Origin: Cryptomeria japonica
Taxonomy: Eukaryota; Streptophyta; Pinopsida; Cupressales; Cupressaceae
DNA: 64,000 bases
NCBI RefSeq assembly: GCF_030272615.1
Contig: NC_081414.1
Coordinates: 47,608,501 to 47,672,500, forward strand
Reading direction: 5' to 3'
Positions 47,533 through 60,400 of the stretch are shown here, one piece after another. The translations under genes and the position numbers were made by a program. Numbering within the stretch: position 1 is the first letter of the stretch; every line of letters starts with the position of its first letter. Under the pieces are notes generated by a model. That model did no database searches and was not told the DNA's origin. It saw nothing but the letters and a program-made list of their open reading frames with translations.

Positions 47533-49958
47533 ATGGCATCATTAACCAGCATCATGTTGGAACACAATCAAAAGTTCAACGACCGTGTCATGTCCCCTCC
47601 TTGATCATTAGGTAGAGCATAAATAAAACAATAATTATTATCATATATTAATTATCAACGAATGATTATTTGAAATTATTAAGTAATTATTTAATGTTAT
47701 TATATTTAATCATATAAATGAAATCAGAAAATTGTCTCATTTATGAGACTTCACAATTTTCCTCTAAGGTTGAAAGACACCGAGTAGGGACTTACGCAAT
47801 ATCGGTTTGAGTGGAGATGGTGGTTAGTTTGATAATAGTCATCAGTTATGGTTAGTAGCGATTAAGGAATAATATTGATTATCATAAGGAAGGAGTTAAC
47901 AATATCACCGGTGTAAATGTATTAAATAATATTAATATACTAAGAGGAAATACATTATTTAAAATGTCATATAATATACACATATAATACAAGAAGTATT
48001 ATATTATTATTTTAAATATATATAACAATGAAGGAAGTATCATATTTAATATATATTAAAAAGAGAAAACCGTAATATTAAATAGGAAGGCAAACACTAA
48101 TAAACCCCCCCCCCCCCCGATTCCCCCGCACCAAGAAGTGCGACGGTAATCACATTACCACAACACCCCTTGGTGCGGAAGGGAATCGTGAGGGGTCACA
48201 GCCCTTCGCGAGGCTCTAAAAGGAAGCAGCCACTGCAAGGAAAAGGAGACACGGCGGAGGTAGAGGAGTAAAAAGGGAATTTTGCTGCAAGCGAACAGGT
48301 AAAAGGGTAAATATATTAAGGGGGTTATGAATATAGGCAAGGTCGTTGGTAATGTTAATTATTATGTATTTTAAAAGGGATACAAATAGTTAACATTATA
48401 ATATAAGTAATTAATGGATATAAATAATGAATGTTATAATAAATGCATTAGATAGGTAAGGGAGGGGTTTAATTAATGTATAAATAATATTCATGTTAGT
48501 AAATGCTTTAATGAAAGGATTTCAAATATTAAGGAATATATGTCAATGCTTAGTTTAAATATTCATGTTAATTAATGAAAGGCAAAAATATTCATGTTAA
48601 TTAATGAAAGGCAAAAAATATTCATGTTAATTAATGAAAGGCAGAAATATATTATCACATGATGGAAACTATAGGGAGGAAACTTCCTTAGTTTAAGGGA
48701 GGGATTATGCTAATCCCTAGGGCAGTACATACTGAATACCTGTATGCATATATATGGCTTGGTTGATTAAATTCAACCAAGAAGAGACGGATCTGGTCGG
48801 TCCCCTCTGAGGACTTGGATGATGGGATGCATCATCCAAGGCGAGGAATTGACATAGGGTCTTCCTCGGATGGCTTGGGTGTAAGAGGTTACATCCAAGA
48901 CAGGAATTGAATTAACCTTCGATTTCTTGGATGGCTCGGAACTAGGATGGGTTCCAAGAAGGGCTTGGAATCAAGAGGGGTTCCAAGAAGGGCTTGGAAC
49001 CAAGATGGGTTCCAAGAAGGCGAGCTTCACGGCTGCCTAAGGACATACTTTCGTATGGCATTCGTATCCTTTTTATTAGATAAAAATTATGATTATGTTA
49101 ATTAAGTATTTTAAAGTTAGATTGCAATTCAGATCAATTATATATTTATATGTTTGTTGTATTCTAACACACTATTTTGCAGGACAATGATCTCTAACTA
49201 GTAGGGACATTACAGACCGCAACTACAACACCTCAAAACAGCATATGCTTACCATCTTTGAGTATCGTTGCCTTGATCAGCTTGTTTTGGGCAAGGAATC
49301 TCGTCCTACAACAGCAGGTGATGATCAAGACAAACATGATGTGAAGAATCGAGAGGCTATCATACTTATCAAACTCTTTGTCACAGATGATCAACTCCCA
49401 CATGTGCATTCAAGTAAAACAGCAAAAGAGATCTGGGATCTTTTGAAGGATCTTCATGGAACATCCGACAAGCGTCGAGCTTTCTTTCTGAAGAATATGT
49501 TATTTTCTATCATGATGGATGAGAAGTCATCTATCTAGGCACATCTTACGAAGATCAAGGACATCCGTGATCAATTGGAAGCTATAGGCCAAACCATGGT
49601 GGAAGAGGATATGGTAGTGATCACACTGAAAAGCCTTCTCAGATCCTACAAGCATTTCATTGATATGCTCAATATCTCCTCTACTAGTGTTGATTTGAAG
49701 TTTCCTGATCTCTGCAACAAGCTACTACAGCAGGATCGATGGAAGCAGCAGTTTAGAAGCAGCGCTAGTTCATCCACTAAACAGGGTTTCATAGCCTCAG
49801 CTTCACATAAGTACAAGGGTAAAGCTTCGTCCTTCCAGCAGACAGGACAAGGTCAAGGTCAACCTCAACAGTCTTCCGAAAAGAACAGCTTACAGTGTTC
49901 CTACTGTCATATATATGGCCATTTGGTGAAAGATTGCCGGAAATTGATAGCATCCTAG
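47533..49958 (+). pseudogene. copia gag, split by a solo LTR
   Basis: The ATG at 47533 opens MASLTSIMLEHNQKFNDR; the last codon is cut by the LTR at 47586-49214, and the frame resumes with NYNTSKQHMLTIF. A gag domain follows, with a stop at 49536-49538 where copia proteins have Gln, and a CCHC knuckle CSYCHIYGHLVKDC near the end. The start is set by the split-codon match across the insertion. Confidence 0.88.
47581..49219. mobile_element. Solo LTR inside copia gag
   Basis: The unit 47586-49214 (1629 bp) starts TGTCATGTCCCC, ends TAGGGACATTACA, and is flanked by GACCG (47581-47585 and 49215-49219). It contains a C14-type run near 48107, three copies of a 32 bp ATTCATGTTAATTAATGAAA unit (48556-48650) and several GGTTCCAAGAAGGGCTTGGA units (48930-49020). 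No coding region was found. Confidence 0.92.
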
Positions 49959-50039
49959 CAATCCAAACAGGGAGGGTCCAAGCAAAAAGCCAATTTTGCC
50001 ACGCATCCTGATCAGAAGGAATCTGCATTCTATGCGTTC

Positions 50040-51380
50040 ATGGCCCAAACCTCCTCTGATGACGTTCAATCATCAACTTGGTACATTGACTCTGGAGCCT
50101 CTCGGCATTTCACACATTGTCGGGATTGGTTTACAAAGTACATGCCTTTCACTAATTCAGTGATCTTTGGTGGAGGCGAAGAGTATACTGTTGTCGGCAA
50201 GGGAAACATTCAGATTTCATCTGGTGGGAGGGATTTAATATTCCTCGATGTATACTTTGTACCTAGTATGAAGCTCAATCTACTGTCAGTCAATCAGATT
50301 ATATAGTATTCACCACAACTGGATGTCGTCTTCAGGTTGCACAAGTGTAGCATTGTTGACAGGGAGACTCGCACTACAGTTGCAGTTGGTATTGAGGATC
50401 ATGGTCTTTATAGACTTGTTGATTCTTCTGGTTCTCAGGAGCTCGCCATGGCAGCTAGGAGTACTTCCATCAACACTCTTTGGCATCAGCGATATGGGCA
50501 TCTCAATGTCCACTATCTCTCTTAGTTGGTTCGAGAGGATCTAGTCGTAGGATTACCTGAGATTCAAACTCAAAATCATGGAGTTTGCGGAGTGGGTCAA
50601 GCTGGAAAGCAGCATAGGACTTCGTTTTCAAACGGAGACCCTTGGAGAGCATCCAAGGTCTTGCAACTCGTTCATGCGAACATCTGTGGTCCCATGAACA
50701 CTCCATCAGTCACTGGATGCAGGTATTTTCTATTATTTGTTGATGATTTCAGCAGACGCATGTGGGTTTATTTTCTTAAGCAAAAATCAGAGGTGTTCAC
50801 CATGTTTCAGACGTTTAAGGCCTTAGTGGAAAAAGAGTCTAGCTGTCAGATAGTCACTCTTCAGTCCAACAATGGAGGGGAATTTTGTTCTACAGAGTTC
50901 ACCAACTTTTGTGCATCACATGGCATTAAGCATCATCTTACCACACCTTACACCCCACACAACGGTGTTGTTGAGCGCAGGAACTGTACAGTCACTGAGA
51001 TGTCTCGGTCTATGTTGGAGCATAGAAATGTTCCAAAACACTTTTGGGTGGAAGCGGTCTTCATGGCAATCTACCTTTTGAACCAATGTCCCACAAAGGC
51101 CGTTAAGAAGATGACTCCAGAGGAAGCTTGGTCTGGCAGGAAGCCCAAAATCAGTCATTTGAAAGTTTTTGGCTCTACAACTTATGTTTGGATTCCAGAT
51201 GCCAAGCGCACCAAACTGGGTCCAAAGAGTCAAAAATTGATGTTCACCGGCTACAATGACAACCACAAGGCATATTGGCTGATTGATATAGACACTAATC
51301 ACCTCATATTCAGTCGAGATGTAGTATTTGATGAAGAAAGAGGGCCTTTTCAGCCTTCCTCTCCTGATTTGGGCACTTAG
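50040..51380 (+). pseudogene. copia protease and integrase
   Basis: WYIDSGASRHFT is the protease active site. RYGHLNVHYLS starts the integrase finger, but the CxxC half has decayed to CGVGQ. The core has Asp in LFVDDFSRRMW, but the second catalytic Asp is replaced (LQSNNGGEF, where the family has SDNGGEF), and Glu is in NGVVERRN. Stops at about 50306 and 50523 interrupt it. It is inactive by several independent changes. Confidence 0.9.
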
Positions 51381-51404
51381 GATCAGCCTCCTAGGGCTGT
51401 AAGT

Positions 51405-52754
51405 ATGGGTGTTCATCTTCCCTTAGCTCCAACTGATGGGAGGGATTCAATTGATTCTAAAGTTGTGGGGTCTCCCAAGCATAACATTGCACCCCCTGAC
51501 TTTCCTCGGGATCTTCTAGATCCACATCCAGAGGAGCTTGCTCCAGATATTCCAAGTAATCTTCATCCTGCAGCAGATGTTGGTACTTCTACTCTCCGGC
51601 CTAAGTGGTGGGCCAAGACCATTGGTGATCCTCATGATGATGAGCTCATTGAGGGTAGATCAGTTAGAGGTAAAAGCAAGCAACACACAGTTAATTTTTC
51701 TCTTATGGCCAACATTCACAGTATTTATGAGCCTCAAACATATACAGAGGCTAAAGGTGTACCTGAATGGGAAAAGGCTACGGCAGCTAAGCAACATAGT
51801 CTTTTAAAAAACAACACTTGGGTATTGTCCGATCTTCCTCTAGGGCCATTGGCTGCAAATGAGTGTTTAAAGTCAAGTATAAAGCTGATGGAAGCATTGA
51901 TAAGTACAAGGCTCGGTTGGTGGCAAAAGGGTTTTCACAAAAGGAGGGCATAGACTATGAGGAGACATTTGCTCCCACAGCCAAGATGAGTACCATTACA
52001 CTTGTCCTCGCTCTCTCAACTCAATTTGGATGGAAAGTCCATCAAATGGACGTCAAGAGTGCCTTTCTCAATAGTGATTTGCAGGAAGAAATCTACATGA
52101 CGCAGCCTTCAGGTTTCAAGGTTGCCGGTAAGGAACACCAGGTATGTAGACTAGTCAAAGCACTCTATGGCCTCAAATAGGCTCCTCGTGCATGGTACAT
52201 CAAAATTGATAAGTACTTGATTGATGAAAGCTTTTAGAGGAGTCCTTCAAATACCAATTTGTATGGCAAACATACTAGTGATGATATTCTATTTGTAGTA
52301 GTCTATGTTGATGATCTCATCATTACTAGGAATGTAGCACATCTGATCATGCAGGTCAAACAGAATTTGTGTCAGCATTTTGATATGACAGATTTGGGAC
52401 TTCTCCATTATTGTCTCGGTGTAGAGATTTGGCAGACTGATAGCCACATATTCATTTCTCAATCAAAGTATGCCAAGAGCCTACTAGATAAGTTTCGAAT
52501 GCAAGATTGTAAACTTGCATCTACACCTATGGAGATAGGGCTCGAATTATCAGCCAAATCAGATTCACCTGTAGTGGATGAGTTTTCATTCAGGCAACTA
52601 GTGGGCAGCTTCATCTATCTCACTGCCACTAGACCTGACATCAGTTATGCTGTGAGCTATATTTCTTGTTTCATGTCAGCCCCAAAAGTTGAACAATGGG
52701 TTGCAGCAAAGCGTGTGCTTAGATATGTGAAGGGTACTCCTGATTTTGGCACTC
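51405..52754 (+). pseudogene. copia reverse transcriptase and start of RNase H
   Basis: A linker frame (to 51953) is followed by RT in another frame: KYKARLVAKGFSQKEGIDY, QMDVKSAFLNSDLQEEIYM, and YVDDLIITRN with intact YVDD. Stops follow CRLVKALYGLK (52178-52180) and DESF. RNase H begins (RQLVGSFIYLTATRPDISYA, RYVKGTPDFG) and is cut off at about 52750, where an unrelated LTR fragment follows without a gap. Confidence 0.9.
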
Positions 52755-53503
52755 TATCAAAGGGTGCTAATGGTGAAAGGGTGTGTGAAAGGGTGTGTCT
52801 CTTGCCAAATGGCATACATGATGAAGAGGTGTGACCTCTCCCTCACTTTGACAGATAAGGAAAGGAATCAAAGCACCCAATTACATCACCATGGATCAGA
52901 TCAGATTAGAACTGTTATTAAGTTACAGGCAGTAAACATCTTTGTTCTTGGTGGTATGCATGGGGATGTGCTTAATATATGAAGCCTGATAATGTTCCTA
53001 TGCAGAATTTAGTAGTAATATTAATATAGGCTGCAATATGTATGACAGTCATACTTAATTTGGTATACATTTATAGGACATGAAAGACTATAATATTAAT
53101 AGCCATTCCTTAATACTTCTGCTAATGCCTATGGAGGATGGGAATAATTTGTGCAAAGGGAGAGGTGGTCTAAATCCTCACAAGTCAAGCAATCCTGAGA
53201 TGGGGTAAGGACAGGTATGCCGGAAACCTTGAGGGAGTAGTCCCAAGATGGGGTAAGGGCCTGCATCCCAAAACCTTGAGGGAGTTTGCTTGTTTATTGG
53301 TCTCTAAGCGCCCTAGCACAATAATTTTCCCTCCTCAGTTTGGGTTAGATAAGTAACAGGGATACGACCTTGATATATAGGGTCATGGAATTGTATTTGC
53401 TAATCTAAACATTTAAATTAAGATGTTATAATATTTAATGATGCATTCAATAATATAGATTAATTGTTAATAAACAGCCTGCCTCCAACTAGGGGACATC
53501 ACA
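52749..53503 (+). repeat. Truncated LTR of the 36433 family fused to copia pol
   Basis: From CACTCTATCAAAGGGTGCT onward the sequence follows 36763-37512 of the solo LTR (GTGTGTCTCTTGCC, GTGACCTCTC, ATGCATGGGGATGTGCTTAA) and ends at GGGGACATCACA. The first 330 bp of the LTR are missing. It may be a recombinant between two element families. Confidence 0.85.
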
Positions 53504-56388
53504 ATAATACCTCGAGTGTTGTCTCTTTTGCACTTTGACTACAAATGATTGACTTAGCTTGCTTCCGCTTGCCCTGCCTTGGAACCTATTGGGAAATATT
53601 TACCTATTAATTAGATTAAACCCATCACATCTTGAAAAATATAACTTTGTGAGTACATTGAATGTAAGAGTGAACCATTTGCTTACCGTCCAAATATTGC
53701 CCAAGGCTAAATGCAACAATGTGATATTTTGATTGTTTGAATTCAACAGCACGTTTGAGGATAAACTGCATTTTAATCAGAGAAGGCAATTTCAATATTG
53801 TGATTCAAGAAAAAATTTCTTAAATTATAAAAAATGTGTTTCCCAAAAATAATTCTCCAACTCTCATTTTTAAGTTTACTGCTAGCTTCATAATAGCAAA
53901 TTAAAGCAAATGATCAGTGAAGAGAAACTTCAAATTTTTATATCATCTTATAGCAAGGAAAACGTCATATTAAAATATGAAGGTATCATGCAATGTTAAC
54001 CAAAAAACACAAAAAGGTTTTCGGAAAATAAACAAAATACTCAATGAATATGGGACTTGACTCTAAGGACTACAAACGACTTTGAAAAACATAAAGGAAA
54101 GCTATAACTAAACATTCTACAAAATTCAATGGAAAAAACACAGGACAACTGTACAGACATCAATTGAATAAATCTGTGCCCTCTAATAAATATATTAGGT
54201 TAATATGATATATATGTTATAAAAGAGAATATATATATATATATATGATTTACCTTAATGTCCATAGATGACAGAAAATGCTCATCGATACTATAAAACA
54301 AATCATATAGCCAGCAAAAGAAGTACTTGGGTGCATCGTATGGTTGTGTACCAAGTAGACTAGGTTGAATTATGAAGAAAAGTGAGCTAAATTTATTTAG
54401 TTAGTATTTTTTCAAGAAGTCATAATTAAGAGTGCCTTCTTCTTGATTTTATGTGAACTAATTTGAAGTTATGAAAGTATCATCTATCATAATTAATTAC
54501 TTAACACCTGTTGCTATATACTGCTGTAAATTTGTAGCTATTTTACTTCTCTGGATGGTTTTTAAATAACAAATAAGGATGATTGCAATTTTATATTGTT
54601 AAACCAAACATGGCAACGTAAAGGGAATTTTAATTTTATATCACTATTCGTAGATGTAACTTTTCAATGTCAATGAAATAATAATATTCCACTAAGCAAA
54701 AGGAAAAACAATAAGTATATAAATATACAGATGAATAGGATCTAGTTGCCATTGGTCTCAGCTGAATTCTTGTTTCAGAAACAAATTTAGATAAACTATC
54801 TACACAGATAGCAAAGCTTGAGGTGGCACAAGAAGAATCAACATAAGGGATAGAAGAAACATCAATTGCCAAGAAGGATTTTTTATTTTGAATTGAAAAA
54901 ATAGTCGAAGAAAACTTGCAAAAATACATTGTCCAAAAAAGCCAAAAATAGTACAGCTCAGTACTAAACCCCTTAAAAGGCAAAGAATGGAATATATCCA
55001 TCATTGATCTCCAAACCAACAAGGTTTCATGGTGAACCTAATCCAGATCCAAAACACATTTTCTAAATTGGAAGTATTATTGGAAAGTCAATGAAATTTC
55101 CGACTACTGAAAACAAAATCCAAATGGGGTATTTTACAGAGACATTCCAGAATCATGCCATTAACTGATATGATCAACTGAAAGCTGAAGAAAAAGACAC
55201 GTGATGTATACTGTAGACCACCTTTACAAACAATTTTAAAAGGTGTATATTATTGAGTCAAAAAATTGCATAACTTTGCAATTTCTACTCTATAAATCGC
55301 ACTCATTTTAGTGTCTGCTCTTGTAGCATGTATGAGGATTCACTTGGTCACTTGTCTCAGCCTTTTCCCCAATCCAAAGTGCCAATTGTGTTATTAGTTG
55401 TATGATTTCTGAATTCTGTGCTTCTAACATTTCAGTTTATTTCTCATGGTCAATCATTTTTACTGATGTTTTGGACTATGGCAAACTCTACCATGGTCAA
55501 GGAGACATCCTTGCATTGGTGTTTCCTCCTTCTCTTAATAAAAATCAAACCTCTCACTTTCCATTATTCCCTCTCTCACAAAATAAGTTATTTTCTAATG
55601 CTGCTTTACCCTCTCCTTTGCAAGCAACTCATAGGGCTTCTCTATCTTCCTTTCTGAAAAGTATGGCTCTCCTCTTGAGTTCACCTTGCACTCTTTCTTG
55701 CAATCTAAAAAAAATTGTTCTAGCTAGTTCACTGGTCCAAGTACAAACCTCCAGCAAGCGCCCTTTGGACTGCATTTTCTATTTAATTCATTGTATTTCA
55801 AATTTTATGAAATCCGATTTAATTAAAAAATCGTATGTTGGAGCAGAAGTTTTGATTTTTATGGAACCACAATTTTACAAAAACAAAGTATGTCACTTTG
55901 GTGAGGCAGATGCAACCTATGTGCCTGAGCCTACAACTTCTACACAAAACCTCCACCCACCATTGCCTTCTCCTTGCGCACTGCTCATGCCCACAACAAA
56001 CTCCAATAATGTTGCGGTAACTCTAGACAATTGCATCTAGTAGCTCCAAGATTGTTTAGAGCAGATGCACAACGATTCACCATACCCTACAAACTACACT
56101 ACCCCTACTCAAATGCCTTAAAGTTCTCCACACACTCCTTCACACAAGCAACCACCAAATGTTGCATTCAACCTTCTTTGCAAATTTTTTATGGAATCCA
56201 TAGATTTAAAACCCATTGTAATTACTAATGACCAAAAGAGAATAGATATCTACAAAGAGTTCTCAACCACAAGGATGTCCATGTCTAGGGCAACTATATC
56301 CAGCTTCACCAATTGCAACGTTAGAGAATTGGGACCCTACAAGGAGAACCTCGACACCACAAGTGTAGGTGTCATCTCAATCACAATA
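53504..56388. other. No confirmed gene; possible upstream ISA3 sequence
   Basis: This AT-rich sequence includes a TA run near 54230. A 128-codon minus-strand frame at 55022-54636 is discussed as a candidate first exon. The 212-codon plus-strand frame at 55402-56040 matches nothing I know. Confidence 0.5.
54748..55022 (-). CDS. Candidate ISA3 first exon (transit-peptide-like), unproven
   Basis: The minus-strand frame from ATG 55022 runs 128 codons in AT-rich sequence. Its middle is rich in Ser and hydroxylated residues with few acids (SSTIFSIQNKKSFLAID, SSCATSSFAICVDSLSKF), as in plastid transit peptides. A SSV|GT-type donor near 54748 would join in phase 0 to exon a (VEMPQ) across about 10.2 kb holding the copia element. 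No sequence match supports it, and the N-terminal half is aromatic and unlike a transit peptide. It may be a chance ORF. Confidence 0.2.
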
Positions 56389-57288
56389 TGTAATGTCCCC
56401 CATTGCGTAGCGCACAACTTAATATTAACTTGCTAGCCTTATTTTATTCCCGAAGGCTAGAGCAAATTTTATTAATAAGGGAATAAAATTATCTAATTAA
56501 ATATGAAGGGGAGCTTGAAGTTATAAACTTATTCATAATTCATATTTGATTAATTTTGTGGGGGCCACTTTATTGAAGGGAGTCGAATTTTTGAAGGAGA
56601 CTTATTATTGTCCAAATTTAATACTTTAACTTGAGCGCTTAATTATAAAGTTGAATTATAATAGTGGGCGGCTTTTACATAAGGGCGATATGAATATCTC
56701 TTGGTGGAGCTCGAAAAGAAAATGCATCATATTTACTTAAAACATAAAGGGGAATGTTATTCTTATCACTATTCATGGAGTAATGTTAAGAAGGGAAAAA
56801 TGTACGATATAATTCTTTGAAGCATGGAGAACAAGTAATGTAGCAAACTTATAAAATGCAAAATGTGAACTTGGGAAGCATCCTTATTATTTCACGTTAT
56901 ATTTTCTTCATCAACGGAGCTCTTCTTTGGGCGACTGTGCTAGGACGGAAACCCTAGCCGCTACTGCTGGCTTGGACGCAAACCAGGACACATCGGCAGA
57001 TATCTCCATCACCATGTTTGCCGAAATCAATCCCCTTCACTCCATGACCAAGTAGCATTGGTGAATAGAGATTTTGATATGGTGCAGAAACAAGTCGTGG
57101 GTGTTGAGAAGCAGTGACTTTACCAGGTAACCATTTGCCCACGCATAGAGCTTGCACCTGTTCGAATGCAGAGATTATGGTGGGAAATGGTGACGGCTGA
57201 CAGTATTTATAAGTCGTGGTTTAAGGAAAGAACCCCCTCTCTAGCCTGTGCGGGTTTCCAGCAGCACTTGTAGTACTGCAGTCCCATT
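56389..57288. other. LTR-like 5' end without a confirmed partner
   Basis: TGTAATGTCCCCC at 56389 starts like the other LTRs here, and the following GCGTAGCGCACAAC resembles the start of the unit at 61588. No 3' end with a matching duplication was found; GGAATATTACA at 60921-60931, beyond the hAT insertion, is a possible but unsupported end. Confidence 0.4.
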
Positions 57289-57403
57289 GTTGGAAACCTA
57301 GGTTGCTGGTTTGGGTTCGGGTTCAAAGAACCCGGTACGCCGGTACGGCAAAATTTTGAAAAGGGGTTTGGGTTCATTTGGGTTCGTTAGTACAAAAGCA
57401 TGT

Positions 57404-57450
<47 letters not shown>

Positions 57451-60400
57451 ATATTTGTGAAGCCTATAAGCATGAATTAAAATATGCACGTCACATAGCA
57501 TCATATAAACAACAAAACAAACATAAACTTGTAATCATAGCATCATGATCATACCATAATTGATAATAGCATCATATACATCAAGTTTAATATCAAAATG
57601 ACAAAATATTCAAGTATCATTATTTCAACTTTCAACAATATAAACTTAAAGTTTAATCATCAAATGGATCATCTAATTCTTCATCCTCCTCCTCCTCCTC
57701 ATTGACATTGACATTACATGAGCCAATGCCACTTGCACTTGCACTATAAGTTGGCTCAATTTCCGAGTCATCAAGTGTCAATGCAAGAAGCTGAGAAGCA
57801 GGAGCATCCAAATCAGTAAGCTCTGGCTCCATATCCCACATCTTTGTTTCCCCTTGTGTGTAGTTATGTTGTTTGTGTGAAAGAAGATGTAGGTTGGAAT
57901 GCACATATACTAAATTCTCCGCTCTTTTTGATAGCAGCCTATTGCGCTTTACTGAGTGGATGAAAGAGTATGTGCTCCAATTTCTTTCTGAAGCAGATGA
58001 ACTAGCAACCTATGAAGACAAAGTAAACAATTAAAGTTATACATTAATAAAAATAAAATTACTAGCAACCTATGAAGACAAAGTAAACTATAAATAAACT
58101 AAAACTTGTAAATTTTAAATTTTAATTAATTAAACTTACTTGTGATAAAACTTTTATAGCGAGGGGTTGTAGGTGTTGGAAGCATGTGCCATGGAAGTAC
58201 CACCAGCTATGAGCATCTTTCTTGGATCTATGACGAAGTGCACCAACACTTAGACCATTCCCATTTGCGAATTCTATGAACTCATTTGTAACAACATCTC
58301 GCAAATCATCATCAGGATATAGTCTAAGAAATGCTGCCTTGTACCCATCAGATACTTCTAGATCTCTCCATGGTGGAATCCTTCCTGGTTTATCAAGAAA
58401 CTGATTACTATAGTACTTAGGTGTCAAGGCATAGGCAAGAAGGTGCAAAGGAGTGGTCATCTTATTCCACCTCTCTACAATAATTACTTCCAGTTCTTTG
58501 AAGAATTTCTCCTGAGGATCATTCTCTTTTTCATTTATAGTGACCTTTATTTTTTCAAGCATTGAATCAATGCCATCATAAATCTCACCTATGCAAGGCC
58601 TATCCATGTCTGTATAGCGAATCATGCTCATGATGGGCTCAGTGATACTTAGGAGATATGTAACAAGATCCCACCATTTCTCATTCAATATTCTATCCCT
58701 AATTTTTTCTGCCCTCTCAGTGCTACTTTGCTTCCATACAGTCCAATTGGTGTTGATCACCATATTGCATAGTGCCACTCTAACTTTCACAAGTCGTCTT
58801 AAGACGATTGTGTTTGATGCAAAATAGGTCTCAGCAACCTATAACACAAATTAATGCCAAATGATTAAAAAATAAAGCCAAACTTTAAAGAAGAATACAC
58901 AATATAGCTTACACAATGATATTATTAACATTGAAAATTCAAAAAAATCAGAAAATGTAAAATTAAATTACTATTTCACTTACCTTCAATAGCTCCAAAT
59001 TAGAATAGGTTCTAAAAATCCCTTGAGACATGTAGTGGTTTGTGATGAACATCTGGATGTCCTCAGCCTCTGCATACACATCTCTGATCCATTTTATTTT
59101 TTGCCCAATCCTTTGTAGCATAAGATTGAGTGAATGTACCGCACAAGGTGTCCAAAAGATGTGATCATAGTGTTGCTCAACCAACAAACCAGCAGCTCTA
59201 CAATTTTTTGCATTGTCCGTTATGACTTGGACAACATTGCAGGGTCCCACAGACTCAATGGCAGAGATGAGAATTTCTGCAATAAATTGGCCATCTTTTA
59301 TTTGGCCCTCACAATCCACAGCTCTCAAAAACATTGCCCCTTTAGGGGACACCGCTATGACATTGATCAAGAGACAGTTTTTAGCATCTTTCCACCCATC
59401 TGAAACAATTGTTACACCTGTCTCAACCCATGAATCCCTTATGGGTTTCAATGCATCTTCAACCCTCTTCACCTCTTTCTCCAATAATGTTCCACAAACC
59501 TTCTCATAACCGAGGCCCTTATACCCTCTTGGTGCCTCATTAACACTTTTTATCATTTGCTTCCAATATGGGGAGCGAACAACATTGAATGACAACCCAT
59601 TTGCATAAATGCACCTTACTATATCTTGATCAGCATTGTCTCTACTCTCATTTTGGAATGCGGTTTCTAAAGGCCCCTTTGTTCTTTTACGTGTCAAGGG
59701 TGGTTCACTTTGAGGTTCATTTGTGGCAAAGAAGGGGTGGTCTTCTACTACAATACTGGGATTAGAAGGGCCTTGCATTCCCTTTGTTTTCTTTGATGCG
59801 GTTTGGTTCAATCTACGGGCTTCCCTCTCTTCTACCGCCTCATGCTCCCTAATATATTTCATCATTGTCTCATTTGGTATAGGTTTACCATTTTTTCCAG
59901 GGCATTTTTTGATGCCTCTTCTTTTTATTCCACACAAATGGCCTACCACCCGATAATATGAACTATTACATTCAATATCACATCCATGGCATTTCCAACG
60001 GAATCCCCCACCTCCCGGAAGTTGTTTTATAATGTCCACATATTTCCATAAGGGAGAATTTGGATCATTTCTTTGTTTTGCAATTATTTGTTCATTGCCA
60101 ATGGAGGAAGATGTAGATGTCATTCTAGTTCCTATGGCAAGAAATAAAATAAACATATTCAAAAACAAAAACTAAATAATGAAAAAAAATTCAAGTTTCA
60201 TGTTTGACAATTTGTGAAACAAAAATAGTTGGAAAAAAATGTTTAAAAACCTACCTCTTGCAAGCAATGGAAGCTTGAAAATGTATGAAAATGATGTTGC
60301 AACACTTGTTGAAGCTTCTAAAATCAGTCTTCAACTCCTCCTCTTTGATCTTGGAAGCCAAATTTTGTTCAACCTTTCTTCAACCTGCTCTCATAAAAAA

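Noticed and set aside
55402-56040. 212-codon plus-strand frame as a host gene
   Set aside because: It has no recognisable domain, biased composition and no splice or neighbour support. It may be chance; left out as a gene.
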